Source: Syntrophotaleaceae bacterium (GTDB taxonomy: Bacteria; Desulfobacterota; Desulfuromonadia; Desulfuromonadales; Syntrophotaleaceae). From it: 64,000 nt of DNA. The position numbers and the translations under genes were made by a program. Shown here piece by piece: positions 1 to 8,703 of this stretch (positions are counted from its first letter, which is position 1; each line of letters begins with the position of its first letter). Below the pieces are notes generated by a model. The model was not told the DNA's origin, did not search any database, and saw nothing but the letters and a program-made list of their open reading frames with translations. The stretch covers positions 1,054,001 through 1,118,000 of the forward strand of contig JAWKQB010000001.1 in assembly GCA_041390365.1 (NCBI GenBank). The letters are read 5' to 3'.

Positions 1-2141
1 CAGCTGACCAGGGCATAGGACGCCGAGTGCGGTTTGCAGAAGGAGTAGCCGGCGAAAGACAGCACCTGCTCCCAGACCTGCCCCAGCACCCTGTCGGGCA
101 CGTCCCGCCGCCGACCGCCGGCGATGAATCGCTGCCGGTAATCCTCCAGTTTTCTCCCCTTGTCCTTTTTGCTGATGATCTTGCGCAGACGATCCCCCTC
201 GGCCGCCGAGAATCCGGCCAGGGCCATGGCGATCTGCGTGATCTGTTCCTGGTAAACGGCCAGACCGTAGGTTTCGCCGAGGATCGGCGCCAGGGCAGGA
301 TGCAGATGCCGCCAGGGTTTGCCGCGCATGCGGGCGACAAATTCGCGGATGAAGCGGTTGGCCGCCGGGCGGATGATCGACGAGGCCATGACCAGGTGCT
401 CGAACAGGGTCTCCTCGTCGGGCAGCGCCGCACCGCCCCACATCTTGCACAGCAGCTGCCGGGTGGCCGGCGATTCGATGTAGAAGCAGCCCATGGTTTC
501 GCCGCGGCAGAGCAAAGTGCGGGTCCTGCGGTCGGCGAGGGGCTGCCAGCGGCGATAGTCGATCTCCCGGCCGGTGTTCTTTCGGACGGCGGCCAGGGCA
601 TCGCGGATCACCGCCAGGGAGCGGTTGCCGAGGATGTCGATCTTCACCAGACCGGCCGCCTCGGTCTGGTCCTTCTCCCACTGGATCAGGGGGCGGCCGG
701 AGGCGGACATCTCCACCGGAACGTAGCGGCGGATCTCCTCCGGCACCACCACCAGGCCGCCGCAGTGCTGGGCCAGGTGCCGGAGCTGGCCGTCCAGCCT
801 TCCGGCGATGGCGATGATCCTCTGCCAGTCCTCGCTCAGCTGTTCGCCGCGGAACAGGGGATGTTCGGCCAGGGCCTGCACCCCTTTGGACGGAGACCAG
901 TAGCCGGACAGACGGGCGGTAAGATCCTTGATTTCGTCGGCGGGCAGGCCGAAGACCTTGGCCACCTCGCGCAGGGCGCCGCGGCTTTTGAAGCCGACCT
1001 GATTGGCGACCATGGCGGCGCGATCCTTTCCATAGCGGGCGAAGGCGAAATCGAGCACATCGTCCCGCTCGTCCCAGGGGAAATCGATGTCGATGTCGGG
1101 TGGATCGGTGCGCCCTTCGTTGAGAAAACGCTCGAAGAAAAGGTTGTAGCGCAGGGGATCGACGTGGGTGATGCCGAGGCAGTAGGCCACCAGGGAGGCG
1201 GCGGCGCTGCCCCGGCCGCAGGTGCGGGGCGATTGGGCGGCCAGCTCCTCCACCACCAGGAAGTAGTGGGCGAAGCCCTTGTCGCGGATCAGACTCAGCT
1301 CCTTCTGCATGCGCTCCTCGATCCGTTCGTTCAGGCGGCCATAACGCCACAGGGCGCCTTTGCGGGCGCGCCGTTCCAGCTCCATGGCGGCCTGGCGGTC
1401 TTCCAGTCCCCGGAAGCGGGGGAAGATGGTGGCGGAGAAATCCCAGTCGGTGCAGCAGGCGTCGGCGATGGCGACGGTGTTGGCCAGGCCCTCGGGGCAG
1501 TGGGGGAAGCGATCGGCCAGTTCCCGCTCCGGCAGCAGCCGGTCGCTCGGCCGGGCGCAGTCCGCTTCACACAGCCGGTCGAGGGTGGTGTTGCCGGCGA
1601 TGGCGCGCAGGGTGCGGTGCAGCAGGTAGTCGCCGGGATGCAGCAGCAGGGCGCGACTGGTGGCCACGGGTGGCAGCCCCAGGCGGCGAGCCAGTTTCAG
1701 GGCGGTTTCCGGACCGTGCCCGGGAGAAAGTTCGACATGGAGCCCGTCGCGGTCCCGTTGCACCAGTTGCTCCAGCAGCACGGCGTCGTCGCTGATGACG
1801 AAAAGACCCTTCCGCCGGGCCGCCAATGCCTGGCACAGATCGAAGGGATCGTCGGTATGCAGAGCCGACAGCAGCCGGCAGAGATTGGCATAACCCTCTC
1901 GATTGCGAGCCAGCAGCAGCGCCCGCCGCCCGCCGCTGACCGCCTCGGCGCCGACCAGCGGCGCGATGCCGGCTTCACGGGCCGCCTCGACAAAGCGCGG
2001 GATGGCGTACAGCCCGTTGCGGTCGGTCAGGGCCAGCCGCTCCATGCCCATTGCCCGCGCGGCGGCGCACAGCACCTCCGGCGAGTGCAGGCCCCAGTTG
2101 GGGGAGAGGGCGGAGTGAAGGTGAAGGTGGGTGAAGGGCAT
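1..2141 (-). CDS. dnaE2: Error-prone DNA polymerase III alpha-type subunit DnaE2 (3' end beyond window)
   Basis: A C-family replicative-type polymerase used for translesion synthesis. The frame opens with an ATG at 2141 and stays open to the window edge, giving about 713 residues and lacking the C-terminus. The N-terminus reads MPFTHLHLHSALSPNWGLHS, a PHP-domain start with metal-binding histidines. Around residue 347 is PDIDIDF, the catalytic aspartate motif of C-family polymerases, and near the left edge is FAGYSFCKPHSASYALVS, a conserved alpha-subunit segment. It begins 23 bp after the ImuB-like gene and so belongs to the lexA-imuB-dnaE2 mutagenesis cassette. A replicative DnaE1 is the alternative, but the ImuB partner and position after lexA favour DnaE2. 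The long plus-strand frame over this interval is its antisense shadow. Confidence 0.9.
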   Translation of the reverse strand, partial: MPFTHLHLHSALSPNWGLHSPEVLCAAARAMGMERLALTDRNGLYAIPRFVEAAREAGIAPLVGAEAVSGGRRALLLARNREGYANLCRLLSALHTDDPFDLCQALAARRKGLFVISDDAVLLEQLVQRDRDGLHVELSPGHGPETALKLARRLGLPPVATSRALLLHPGDYLLHRTLRAIAGNTTLDRLCEADCARPSDRLLPERELADRFPHCPEGLANTVAIADACCTDWDFSATIFPRFRGLEDRQAAMELERRARKGALWRYGRLNERIEERMQKELSLIRDKGFAHYFLVVEELAAQSPRTCGRGSAAASLVAYCLGITHVDPLRYNLFFERFLNEGRTDPPDIDIDFPWDERDDVLDFAFARYGKDRAAMVANQVGFKSRGALREVAKVFGLPADEIKDLTARLSGYWSPSKGVQALAEHPLFRGEQLSEDWQRIIAIAGRLDGQLRHLAQHCGGLVVVPEEIRRYVPVEMSASGRPLIQWEKDQTEAAGLVKIDILGNRSLAVIRDALAAVRKNTGREIDYRRWQPLADRRTRTLLCRGETMGCFYIESPATRQLLCKMWGGAALPDEETLFEHLVMASSIIRPAANRFIREFVARMRGKPWRHLHPALAPILGETYGLAVYQEQITQIAMALAGFSAAEGDRLRKIISKKDKGRKLEDYRQRFIAGGRRRDVPDRVLGQVWEQVLSFAGYSFCKPHSASYALVS

Positions 2142-2164
2142 GGCTACAGGCTTCGGGTTACAGG

Positions 2165-3430
2165 CTACAGGTTAAAATCGCAATCTTGGCGGCTGGCAGA
2201 CCGATCGGTCGGATCGGAACGATCGGTCTGATCAGCCGGATTATCGCCAGCCGCCTCACTCCTCACTCCACCACCACACCGTCCCCAAACCACCGCCTTC
2301 GCGCCGAACCGGGCGCGCAGGGTGTCGAGGGCCGTCTGCAGGGCGTCGTGGTGCAGCTCCTGTTGCGGTTCGGCAAACAGGTCCAGCTGACGGATCAGCG
2401 GCACCAGCCGCTCGCAGGCGAGGCGCAGAGAACGCAGGCGCACCCGGCGGCGCCAGGCGTGGTGCAGCAGACCGTCGGCGGCATCCATCAGGTCCAGGTC
2501 GTAAAACAGGGGGACGGGGCCGCTGCGGGTCCGTTCGTCGGTGAGGCCGTCGACGTAGCGCAGGGTCAGGCGCAGCCGGGTGGTGCTCCGGGCCAGATGG
2601 CGCAGGCGCAGGCCGCAGGCTTCGGCCAGACGGCCGAGGGCGGCGCGGACCGCCGGTTCGTCGTTGGCGGCGCGTTCCAGCAGGGCCTCCTCCGCCAGCG
2701 CGGAGCTGCGTTGGGGCGGGCGCACCGGGCTGGGGTCGATGCCGAGGGCCCGCTGGTGGAACAGGGCGGCGAAAGAGCCGCAGACCGGTTCCAGCTGGGA
2801 GACGGACAGGGCGGCGATCTGTTCCACCCGGCGCAGGTTGAGATCGGCAAGCAGCCTCTCGGCGCGCAGGCTGCCGATGCCCGGCAGCACCGAAGCGGGC
2901 AGGGGGCCGATGAAGCGGCTTTCGCTGCCGCGCAGCACGTCGCAGATGCCGGGCCGGTCGAGATAGCCGGCAGCGATGCGGGCGATCAGCTTGTTGCCGG
3001 CCACGCCACAGGTCAGCGGCAGCTGCAGGCGGTCGGCGACGTCCCGTTCCAGACGGCCTGCCACATCGAGGGGCGAGCCGAGCAGGCGCCGGCTGCCGGT
3101 CAGATCGAGAAACAGCCGGCCGTCCGCGGCCGGTTCCCACAGGGGACTGCAGGATGAGGCCAGTTCGGCGAAGTTCCGCAGGGCCCTGCAAGCCAGTTCC
3201 GGCTGGGGCGGCAGCAGTTGCAGGGCCGGACAGCATCTACGGGCCAGCCAGGCATTCATGCCGGGCCGCACGCCGTCGCCCCGGGCTTCGGCGGAAACGC
3301 AGCGCAACAAAGCGCGGTCGCCACTGCCGGCCGCCACGGCCAGCGGCCGGCCAGCCAGGGACGGGTCGGCGGCCCGCGCCAGGGCGACGTGAAAATCGGG
3401 CACCGCCAGGTGCAGAATGTCACGAATCAT
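2165..3430 (-). CDS. imuB: ImuB-like, probably catalytically inactive Y-family polymerase
   Basis: A 421-residue Y-family fold protein, the expected clamp-binding partner of DnaE2 in SOS mutagenesis. The start is the ATG at 3430 (MIRDILHLAVPDFH); an upstream in-frame start would add 21 residues encoded by the hexamer repeat. Active Y polymerases have a DxD at the first motif and a DE pair before the LDVT-like strand. Here the first motif reads HLAVPDF and the second ADGRLFLDLTG, so the catalytic acids appear to be missing, as in ImuB. The helix-hairpin-helix segment LPGIGSLRAERLL and a canonical beta-clamp motif QLDLF near the C-terminus are present. The last about 20 residues are low-complexity DQTD/DRS and may be repeat-derived. 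No imuA lies between this gene and lexA. Confidence 0.85.
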   Translation of the reverse strand: MIRDILHLAVPDFHVALARAADPSLAGRPLAVAAGSGDRALLRCVSAEARGDGVRPGMNAWLARRCCPALQLLPPQPELACRALRNFAELASSCSPLWEPAADGRLFLDLTGSRRLLGSPLDVAGRLERDVADRLQLPLTCGVAGNKLIARIAAGYLDRPGICDVLRGSESRFIGPLPASVLPGIGSLRAERLLADLNLRRVEQIAALSVSQLEPVCGSFAALFHQRALGIDPSPVRPPQRSSALAEEALLERAANDEPAVRAALGRLAEACGLRLRHLARSTTRLRLTLRYVDGLTDERTRSGPVPLFYDLDLMDAADGLLHHAWRRRVRLRSLRLACERLVPLIRQLDLFAEPQQELHHDALQTALDTLRARFGAKAVVWGRCGGGVRSEAAGDNPADQTDRSDPTDRSASRQDCDFNL

Positions 3431-3444
3431 AATTTTAGATTTTT

Positions 3445-3548
3445 CCAAATCGAAATCGAAATCGGGTGTGAGCTTTTTCCCTCGGTATCCCAACCAAAGT
3501 CAAAAGCCAAAATCCGATTTCGATCCCGATTTCGATTTGGATTTGGAT
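3445..3548. repeat. ATCGAA/ATCGGG hexamer palindrome, copy 1
   Basis: Two arms of tandem hexamers in inverted orientation. The left arm (3445-3466) is CCAAATCG followed by AAATCG-type units. The right arm (3514-3548) is CCGATTTCG, GATCCC and GATTTCG units ending in CGATTTGGATTTGG. The arms could fold into a long imperfect hairpin. The element sits between lexA and the ImuB-like gene and supplies the codons of the false upstream start of the latter. It is the first of at least six related copies in this window. Confidence 0.8.
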
Positions 3549-3582
3549 GAAAACCTTGTCAAACCGGTATCACAGTGGGTTG

Positions 3583-4185
3583 CTACCGGTAATGGCGGAT
3601 CACTCCGACCACTACCCCCTCGATACGAAAGTTGTCCGGATCGTCGACGACGATGGGCTGCATGGCGGGGTTGGCGGGATGCAGCTCGATGCGCGTGCCC
3701 CGGTGCTGCAGCCGTTTGACCGTCGCCTCGTTGTCGATCAGGGCGACCACAGTCTGACCATGCTCGGCGTCGGCCTGCTTGCGCACCACCACGTAGTCGC
3801 CGTCGAGAATGCCGTCCCCGATCATCGAATCGCCGGCCACCCGCAGCACGAAATGTTCGCCGCTGCCGACCATGGCCGGCGGCACCTCGATGGCGTCCCG
3901 GGTCTCGATGGCCTCGATCGGTTTGCCGGCCGCCACCGTGCCGGCCAGGGGCAGCTTCAGACCCTGCTCCGGCACCGCCGCCAGGCGCAGGCTGCGCCGG
4001 GCGTTCCAGTCCCGCTGCAGCAGCCCCTCCCGTTCGAGGCGCACCAGGTAGTTCTGCACCGTGCCGAGGGAGCGAAAGCCGAACGCCTCGGCGATCTCCT
4101 GCTGGGACGGGGCGACCCCCTGCAGGTCGATGTGGCTTGAGATATAGTCGAAAACCTGCTTCTGCTTGGGCGTCAACGGACTCAT
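3583..4185 (-). CDS. lexA: LexA repressor
   Basis: SOS repressor of 200 residues that undergoes RecA-stimulated self-cleavage. The N-terminal winged helix-turn-helix runs from MSPLTPKQKQVFDYI to about residue 65. The cleavage pair is Ala81-Gly82 in LPLAGTVAAG, the nucleophile is Ser120 in GDSMIGDGI and the general base is Lys157 in EATVKRL, so the peptidase is intact. The start is preceded by AAGGAG at a good distance. It heads a cassette with the ImuB-like protein and dnaE2, so it probably represses these genes. Two direct repeats just upstream are a candidate autoregulatory operator. Confidence 0.95.
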   Translation of the reverse strand: MSPLTPKQKQVFDYISSHIDLQGVAPSQQEIAEAFGFRSLGTVQNYLVRLEREGLLQRDWNARRSLRLAAVPEQGLKLPLAGTVAAGKPIEAIETRDAIEVPPAMVGSGEHFVLRVAGDSMIGDGILDGDYVVVRKQADAEHGQTVVALIDNEATVKRLQHRGTRIELHPANPAMQPIVVDDPDNFRIEGVVVGVIRHYR

Positions 4186-4217
4186 GCTGAAACTCCTTGG
4201 TCTGTCCTGAAAGAATA

Positions 4218-4237
4218 TGCGTAAGTTTTGCGTAAGT
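4218..4237 (-). promoter_or_regulatory. Tandem 9-bp direct repeat upstream of lexA, candidate operator
   Basis: TGCGTAAGT occurs at 4218-4226 and again at 4229-4237 (plus-strand reading), an 11-bp period that places both copies on the same face of the helix. The pair lies 33 bp before the lexA start. It does not resemble the E. coli CTGT-N8-ACAG box, so binding by this LexA is inferred from position only. Confidence 0.45.
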
Positions 4238-4253
4238 CAAGAGAGTCGAAGTC

Positions 4254-4408
4254 AAAAATCAAAAGCCGATTTCGATCCCGATCCCGATTTCGATTTGGAA
4301 TGCTCAAAAGGAGAACCTGGCCGCGGTAAAGGTTGTGCAACCACTCCTTAAATAAGCTTTTGGGGTTTCGAAATCGCTATCGCTATCGAAATCGGTATCG
4401 GGTTTTGG
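4254..4408. repeat. Hexamer palindrome, copy 2
   Basis: A right-type arm (4266-4298: CCGATTTCG, two GATCCC units, GATTTCGATTTGG) is followed about 70 bp later by a left-type arm (4366-4408: TTTCGAAATCG, two CTATCG units, AAATCGGTATCGGGTTTTGG). With the surrounding sequence it fills the 325-bp gap between lexA and vapB, in which no gene is seen. Confidence 0.75.
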
Positions 4409-4464
4409 ACTGTCAGACTTAGGAGGCTCCTGGAACCCACGTATTCAAGGTTTTAGCTTGATTT

Positions 4465-4482
4465 TACACATTCTCAAGTGTA
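4465..4482 (+). promoter_or_regulatory. Inverted repeat upstream of vapB, candidate operator
   Basis: TACAC and GTGTA form a perfect 5-bp inverted repeat around an 8-bp spacer, 28 bp before the vapB start. VapB antitoxins commonly autorepress through such palindromes; the assignment here is by position. Confidence 0.4.
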
Positions 4483-4510
4483 GGCTTGTGTGTGAAAGGG
4501 GGTGGGGGGC

Positions 4511-4711
4511 ATGGCCACGAATCTTGCTATTGACGACAAACTGATCGAAGAAGCCCGCCGTTTGGGGAAACACAAGACGAAAAAAGCCGTTGTAACCGAA
4601 GCGTTGGAGGAATATATCCTGCGGCACAAGCAGGTGCGGATTCTTGAATTGTTCCACCAGGTCGACTTCGATCCAGAGTACGACTACAAGAGTCAGCGGC
4701 GGAAAACATGA
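4511..4711 (+). CDS. vapB: VapB-type antitoxin (DUF2191-like)
   Basis: A 66-residue antitoxin, MATNLAIDDKLIEEARRLGK, with a short ribbon-helix-helix-like N-terminus and a charged C-terminal tail (DFDPEYDYKSQRRKT) of the kind that occupies the toxin. The ATG at 4511 follows a GGTGGGGGG stretch; a GTG three codons upstream is less likely. Its stop overlaps the vapC start, the usual arrangement for translational coupling. The pair is likely autoregulated through the palindrome upstream. Confidence 0.85.
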   Translation: MATNLAIDDKLIEEARRLGKHKTKKAVVTEALEEYILRHKQVRILELFHQVDFDPEYDYKSQRRKT

Positions 4712-5115
4712 AGATCCTGGTAGATACAAGTGTCTGGTCTCTGGCTCTGCGCCGCAACCATATAGCGGAGGATTCATTCGTGCGAGAGTTGCGCGAATTA
4801 ATCGCCGAGCTCAGGGTGCAGATGATCGGCCCGATTCGCCAGGAACTATTGTCGGGCATCCACTCTGTCACCCAGTTCAAGGCTCTGCGGGATCGCTTGC
4901 GGGCCTTTCCTGACTTGGTGCTGACCGACCACGATTATGAATTGGCCGCCGAATTTTTCAACGCCTGTAGAAAAAAGGGCGTTCAGGGCTCCAATACGGA
5001 CTTTCTCATCTGTGCAGTTGCGCAAAACCATGAGATGCCTGTTTTAACGACGGACGACGATTTCACCCATTTTCAGGAGCACATTCCCATTCTTCTCTAT
5101 CGGCCAAGGTTCTGA
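4708..5115 (+). CDS. vapC: VapC-type PIN-domain ribonuclease toxin
   Basis: A 135-residue PIN-domain toxin. The acidic metal-binding residues are visible in LVDTSVW (near residue 6), RQELLSG, SNTDFLIC and LTTDDDF, so the nuclease site is intact. PIN toxins of this family cut tRNA or rRNA when the antitoxin is degraded. It overlaps vapB by 4 bp. The C-terminus is followed at once by repeat-rich sequence. Confidence 0.9.
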   Translation: MKILVDTSVWSLALRRNHIAEDSFVRELRELIAELRVQMIGPIRQELLSGIHSVTQFKALRDRLRAFPDLVLTDHDYELAAEFFNACRKKGVQGSNTDFLICAVAQNHEMPVLTTDDDFTHFQEHIPILLYRPRF

Positions 5116-5183
5116 CCGTTATCTCTATCCTTGACCTCGCGGTGCTTTCCGGCCATATTACGCGTGCCTGGCAGCTGGGATAA

Positions 5184-5274
5184 TAATCGAAATCGCTATC
5201 GAAATCGAAACCCGGGTTTTGGCTTGCTGGGATCGTCAAAATCAAAGACCGATCCCGATCCCGATTTCGATAAA
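5184..5274. repeat. Hexamer palindrome, copy 3
   Basis: The left arm (5184-5222) is AATCGAAATCGCTATCGAAATCG followed by a GGGTTTTGGC-type core. The right arm (5247-5274) is GACCGATCCC, GATCCC, GATTTCGATAAA. It lies between vapC and the ACT-domain gene. Orientation and core match copies 1 and 4. Confidence 0.75.
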
Positions 5275-5366
5275 ATCTGCGAAAATCTGCGTAATCTGCG
5301 GATGATTGATGTTTTTTCGCCGGTCGTAAGCCGGCTTCACACATACCGAAACAAAAAGGAAAAACC

Positions 5367-5645
5367 ATGCCATCAAGTCGTTTCGTCATCACGGTCATCG
5401 GTCTGGACAGGGTAGGCATCGTGGCGGGCATCAGCCGGGTCATGGCCGAGCACAGGGTCAATATCGCGGATATCCGCCAGACCATCATGAACGATCTGTT
5501 CACCATGATCATGCTGGCCGAGGTCAAAGGGGACAATTTCGATCTGTCCGCTTTTCAGCAGGCCATGTCGGATATCGGCGCGGAACTGGGCGTCGAGGTC
5601 ATCGTCAAGCACGAGGACGTTTTCCGCTTCATGCACAGGATCTAG
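5367..5645 (+). CDS. ACT-domain protein (UPF0237 family)
   Basis: A 92-residue stand-alone ACT domain beginning MPSSRFVITVIGLDRVGIVA. The RVGIVAGISRVMAEHRVNI segment is the ligand-sensing loop and helix typical of amino-acid-binding ACT domains. The ATG follows an AAAAAGGAAAAACC ribosome-binding region. It ends 10 bp before the UPF0210 gene, and these two families are regularly adjacent, so they probably act together. The ligand and role are unknown. Confidence 0.9.
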   Translation: MPSSRFVITVIGLDRVGIVAGISRVMAEHRVNIADIRQTIMNDLFTMIMLAEVKGDNFDLSAFQQAMSDIGAELGVEVIVKHEDVFRFMHRI

Positions 5646-5655
5646 GAGGCCGGCC

Positions 5656-7017
5656 ATGCTGATCCATCCCGAAGAGATCATCGAAACCATCAGGATGGTG
5701 ACCACCCAGCACCTGGACATCAGGACGGTCACCATGGGGATCAACCTGCGCGGCTGCAGCCATCCCGACCTGAAGACCTTCAACGAGAACGTCAGGACCC
5801 GAATCCTGCGCAGCGCCGAGAACCTGGTCAAGACCACCGAGGAGATCCAGAGTCTGTACGGAATCCCCATCATCAACCGGCGGATCTCCGTCACCCCCAT
5901 CGCCATCGCCGCCGAGGCCTGCCAGACCGAAGATCTGAGTGCCGTGGCGGAAACCCTCGATCGGGCCGCGGAGGAGACGGGGGTCGATTTCATCGGCGGC
6001 TTCAGCGCCCTGGTGCAGAAGGGCATGACCCCCGGCGATCTGCGGCTGATCAAGTCCATTCCGAAAGCCCTGGCGTCGACGAAGAAGGTCTGCTCCTCGG
6101 TCAACCTGGCCAGCACCAAGGCGGGCATCAACATGGATGCCGTGGCCATGATGGGGCGCATCATCAAGGAAACGGCGGAACTGACCCGGGACAGCGGCGG
6201 CCTCGGCTGCGCCAAGCTGGTGGTCTTTGCCAACGCTCCCGACGACAACCCCTTCATGGCCGGCGCTTTTCACGGCATCGGCGAGGCGGATTGCGTGATC
6301 AACGTCGGCGTCAGCGGTCCCGGCGTGGTCAATGCCGCGGTGCGGGCACTGGAGAACCCCTCTCTCGGCGATATCGCCGAATGCATCAAGAAGACCGCCT
6401 TCAAGATCACCCGCATGGGCGAAATGGTCGGCCGAGAGGTCGCAAGCCGTCTCAAGGCCCAGTTCGGCGTGTTGGATCTGTCCCTGGCGCCGACGCCGGC
6501 GGTCGGCGACAGCGTGGCGGCGATTCTCGAGGCCATGGGCCTGGAAAGCTGCGGCACCCACGGCACCACCGCCGCCCTGGCGCTGCTCAACGACGCGGTC
6601 AAGAAGGGCGGGGCCATGGCCTCCTCCTCCGTGGGCGGACTGAGCGGGGCCTTTATCCCTGTCAGCGAGGACGAAGGCATGATCAAAGCGGTGCAGCGGG
6701 GCTCCCTGTCCCTGGACAAGCTCGAAGCCATGACCTGCGTCTGCTCCGTCGGTCTCGACATGATCGCCGTGCCCGGCGATACCTCGGCGGCCACTCTTTC
6801 GGCCATCATCGCCGACGAAATGGCCATCGGCATGATCAACAAGAAGACCACCGCCGTGCGCATTATTCCGGCGCCGGGAACCAGGGTCGGGGATATGGTC
6901 GAATTCGGCGGGTTGCTCGGCAGCGCCCCGGTCATGCCGGTGCACAATTTCAGTTCGGAGGTTTTTATCGGTCGCGGCGGGCGGATACCGGCTCCCATCC
7001 AGTCCTTGACCAACTGA
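5656..7017 (+). CDS. UPF0210 (DUF711) family protein
   Basis: A 453-residue cytoplasmic protein of the UPF0210 family, full length for it. It starts MLIHPEEIIETIRMVTTQHL after a GGAGG at a good spacing. Conserved glycine-rich stretches such as SGPGVVNAAVRA and GGLSGAFIPVSEDEGM are visible. It is translationally close to the ACT gene. Structures of this family resemble glycyl-radical-like barrels, but no activity is established, so I assign none. Confidence 0.9.
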   Translation: MLIHPEEIIETIRMVTTQHLDIRTVTMGINLRGCSHPDLKTFNENVRTRILRSAENLVKTTEEIQSLYGIPIINRRISVTPIAIAAEACQTEDLSAVAETLDRAAEETGVDFIGGFSALVQKGMTPGDLRLIKSIPKALASTKKVCSSVNLASTKAGINMDAVAMMGRIIKETAELTRDSGGLGCAKLVVFANAPDDNPFMAGAFHGIGEADCVINVGVSGPGVVNAAVRALENPSLGDIAECIKKTAFKITRMGEMVGREVASRLKAQFGVLDLSLAPTPAVGDSVAAILEAMGLESCGTHGTTAALALLNDAVKKGGAMASSSVGGLSGAFIPVSEDEGMIKAVQRGSLSLDKLEAMTCVCSVGLDMIAVPGDTSAATLSAIIADEMAIGMINKKTTAVRIIPAPGTRVGDMVEFGGLLGSAPVMPVHNFSSEVFIGRGGRIPAPIQSLTN

Positions 7018-7033
7018 ATGAGACCAGTAGAAA

Positions 7034-7210
7034 AAGCCAAAAAGCGGAAACCCGATCCCGATTTCGATTTCGATTTCGAAAAACCCATAACACCTGATGT
7101 TCAGAAAGCTCCCATCCCTAACTTGCACCGGCAGGTTTGGCTCAGTTTTTTGGGGTTATTCATCCAAATCGAAATCGAAATCGGGATCGAAATCGGCTTT
7201 TGATTTTGAC
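7034..7210. repeat. Hexamer palindrome, copy 4
   Basis: The right-type arm (7051-7084) is CCCGATCCCGATTTCG followed by two further GATTTCG units. The left-type arm (7164-7203) is CCAAATCG, AAATCG units, GGGATCGAAATCGGCTTTTG. It fills the 225-bp gap between UPF0210 and the metallo-hydrolase gene. Confidence 0.8.
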
Positions 7211-7242
7211 TGTTTTAACCAGGACTCTGGACTGTTTTTGTT

Positions 7243-8667
7243 ATGGATTCCTTCCCCCAAATCATCCACCACGGCGCCCTGCACGGGGTGACCGGCTCCT
7301 GCCACGAACTGCGTCTTTCCGATGAGTCTGGCATACTGGTTGACTGTGGGCTGTTTCAGGGCGACGAAACCCCGCCCGGGAAGCTCGGTTCGGAGCGGGG
7401 ACAAGAGATCGACTTTCCCGTCGGCCATATCAAGGCCCTGATCGTCACCCACGTTCACATCGACCATGTCGGTCGGATTCCCTATCTGCTGGCCGCCGGT
7501 TTCAAAGGACCGATCTACTGTTCAGAACCCTCGGCCGTATTGCTGCCGCTGGTGCTGGAGGACGCGGTAAAGGTCGGTTTCACCCGCGATCAGCGGCTGG
7601 TCGAAGGCTTTCTCGAGCGGGTGAAGTCCCAACTGGTCCCGCTGGCTTACGGGCAATGGACCTCGATTCTCAAGGAAGGCCAGGATATCAGGCTCCAGCC
7701 CGCCGGTCACATTCTCGGATCAGCCTACGTGCAGTGCCGGATTCGCGATAAAAATGGGAAAAATGCAGGAACTTCAGGGGATTCGGGGGAGATTCACGTG
7801 GTTTTTTCCGGTGATCTCGGTGCCCCCTATGCACCATTGCTGCCGGCGCCGCGATCCCCTTATCGCGCCGATATTCTGGTTCTGGAATCGACCTACGGCG
7901 ATCGGCTTCACGAAGGGCGCCGCGAGCGGCGGAAAAAATTGCAGGGGGTCATCGAGCGGGCGCTGCAGGACAGGGGGGTCGTGCTGATCCCGGCGTTCTC
8001 CATCGGCCGTACCCAGGAACTGCTGTATGAACTGGAAGAGATCATTCACCGCTCTCGCCATCTTTTCGCTACCAAGGGGTTGCCCTGGGACGACTTGGAG
8101 ATCATCGTCGATTCACCTTTGGCAAGCCGTTTTACCGAAGCCTACCGTCAACTGCTTCCTTTCTGGGACGCCGAAGCCCGAGGCAGGCTGCGATCCGGGC
8201 GTCATCCCCTGAGTTTCGAACAATTGACGACTGTCGACAGCCACGCCGACCACGAATACACCGTCAATTACCTGCGCAAAACCGGCAGGCCCTGCGTCGT
8301 CATCGCCGCCGGGGGGATGTGCGGCGGGGGACGCATCGTCAACTACCTCAAGGCCCTGATCGGCGATCCCCGCACCGATATTCTATTTGTCGGTTATCAG
8401 GCTTCAGGTACTCCCGGAAACGACATTCAGCGCTACGGCCCCGGAGGGGGTTGGGTGAGGCTTAACGGTCAAAAATACGACATTCGGGCCCGGATTCACA
8501 CCATCGGCGGCTATTCGGCTCACGCTGACCGGCGCAACCTGCTGAATTTCGTCCGTCGCATGCGCCGACTGCCGAGGGAGGTACGGCTTGTGCATGGGGA
8601 TTCAGAGGCCAAGGAAGCTTTGGGAAATCAACTGAAAACCCTGGGAATAAACCCGGTCATTTTTTAA
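7243..8667 (+). CDS. Metallo-beta-lactamase/beta-CASP RNA-processing-type hydrolase
   Basis: A 474-residue metallo-hydrolase of the beta-CASP group, which contains RNA and DNA nucleases such as CPSF-73 homologues. The zinc motif THVHIDHVGR (HxHxDH) is near residue 68, FSGDLG supplies the bridging aspartate near residue 189, and the C-terminal GGYSAHADR holds the late histidine. The first residues MDSFPQIIHHGALHGVTGSC match the family start, and the ATG at 7243 lies just after the repeat. It stands alone in its direction before the manC promoter region. Substrate is unknown; RNA is most likely by family. Confidence 0.88.
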   Translation: MDSFPQIIHHGALHGVTGSCHELRLSDESGILVDCGLFQGDETPPGKLGSERGQEIDFPVGHIKALIVTHVHIDHVGRIPYLLAAGFKGPIYCSEPSAVLLPLVLEDAVKVGFTRDQRLVEGFLERVKSQLVPLAYGQWTSILKEGQDIRLQPAGHILGSAYVQCRIRDKNGKNAGTSGDSGEIHVVFSGDLGAPYAPLLPAPRSPYRADILVLESTYGDRLHEGRRERRKKLQGVIERALQDRGVVLIPAFSIGRTQELLYELEEIIHRSRHLFATKGLPWDDLEIIVDSPLASRFTEAYRQLLPFWDAEARGRLRSGRHPLSFEQLTTVDSHADHEYTVNYLRKTGRPCVVIAAGGMCGGGRIVNYLKALIGDPRTDILFVGYQASGTPGNDIQRYGPGGGWVRLNGQKYDIRARIHTIGGYSAHADRRNLLNFVRRMRRLPREVRLVHGDSEAKEALGNQLKTLGINPVIF

Positions 8668-8703
8668 CGGCTTCATTTGCCGCTCACAGAAATGTCGGAT
8701 AAC

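Noticed and set aside
27..2231. A 734-codon plus-strand ORF at the left end
   Set aside because: It is the antisense shadow of dnaE2. The minus strand gives PHP and polymerase motifs, while the plus-strand protein has a shadow-like His/Gln/Gly composition with no family features.
2186..3157. Long plus-strand ORFs opposite the ImuB-like gene
   Set aside because: Shadows of a GC-rich gene; no ribosome-binding site and no recognisable domain.
5629..7128. A 499-codon minus-strand ORF over UPF0210
   Set aside because: The real gene is on the plus strand with clear family motifs; the minus frame is rich in Asp, Gly and His as expected for a shadow.
3437..7210. Hexamer repeats as a CRISPR array
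   Set aside because: The units are 6 bp with no constant-length spacers, and no cas genes are nearby.
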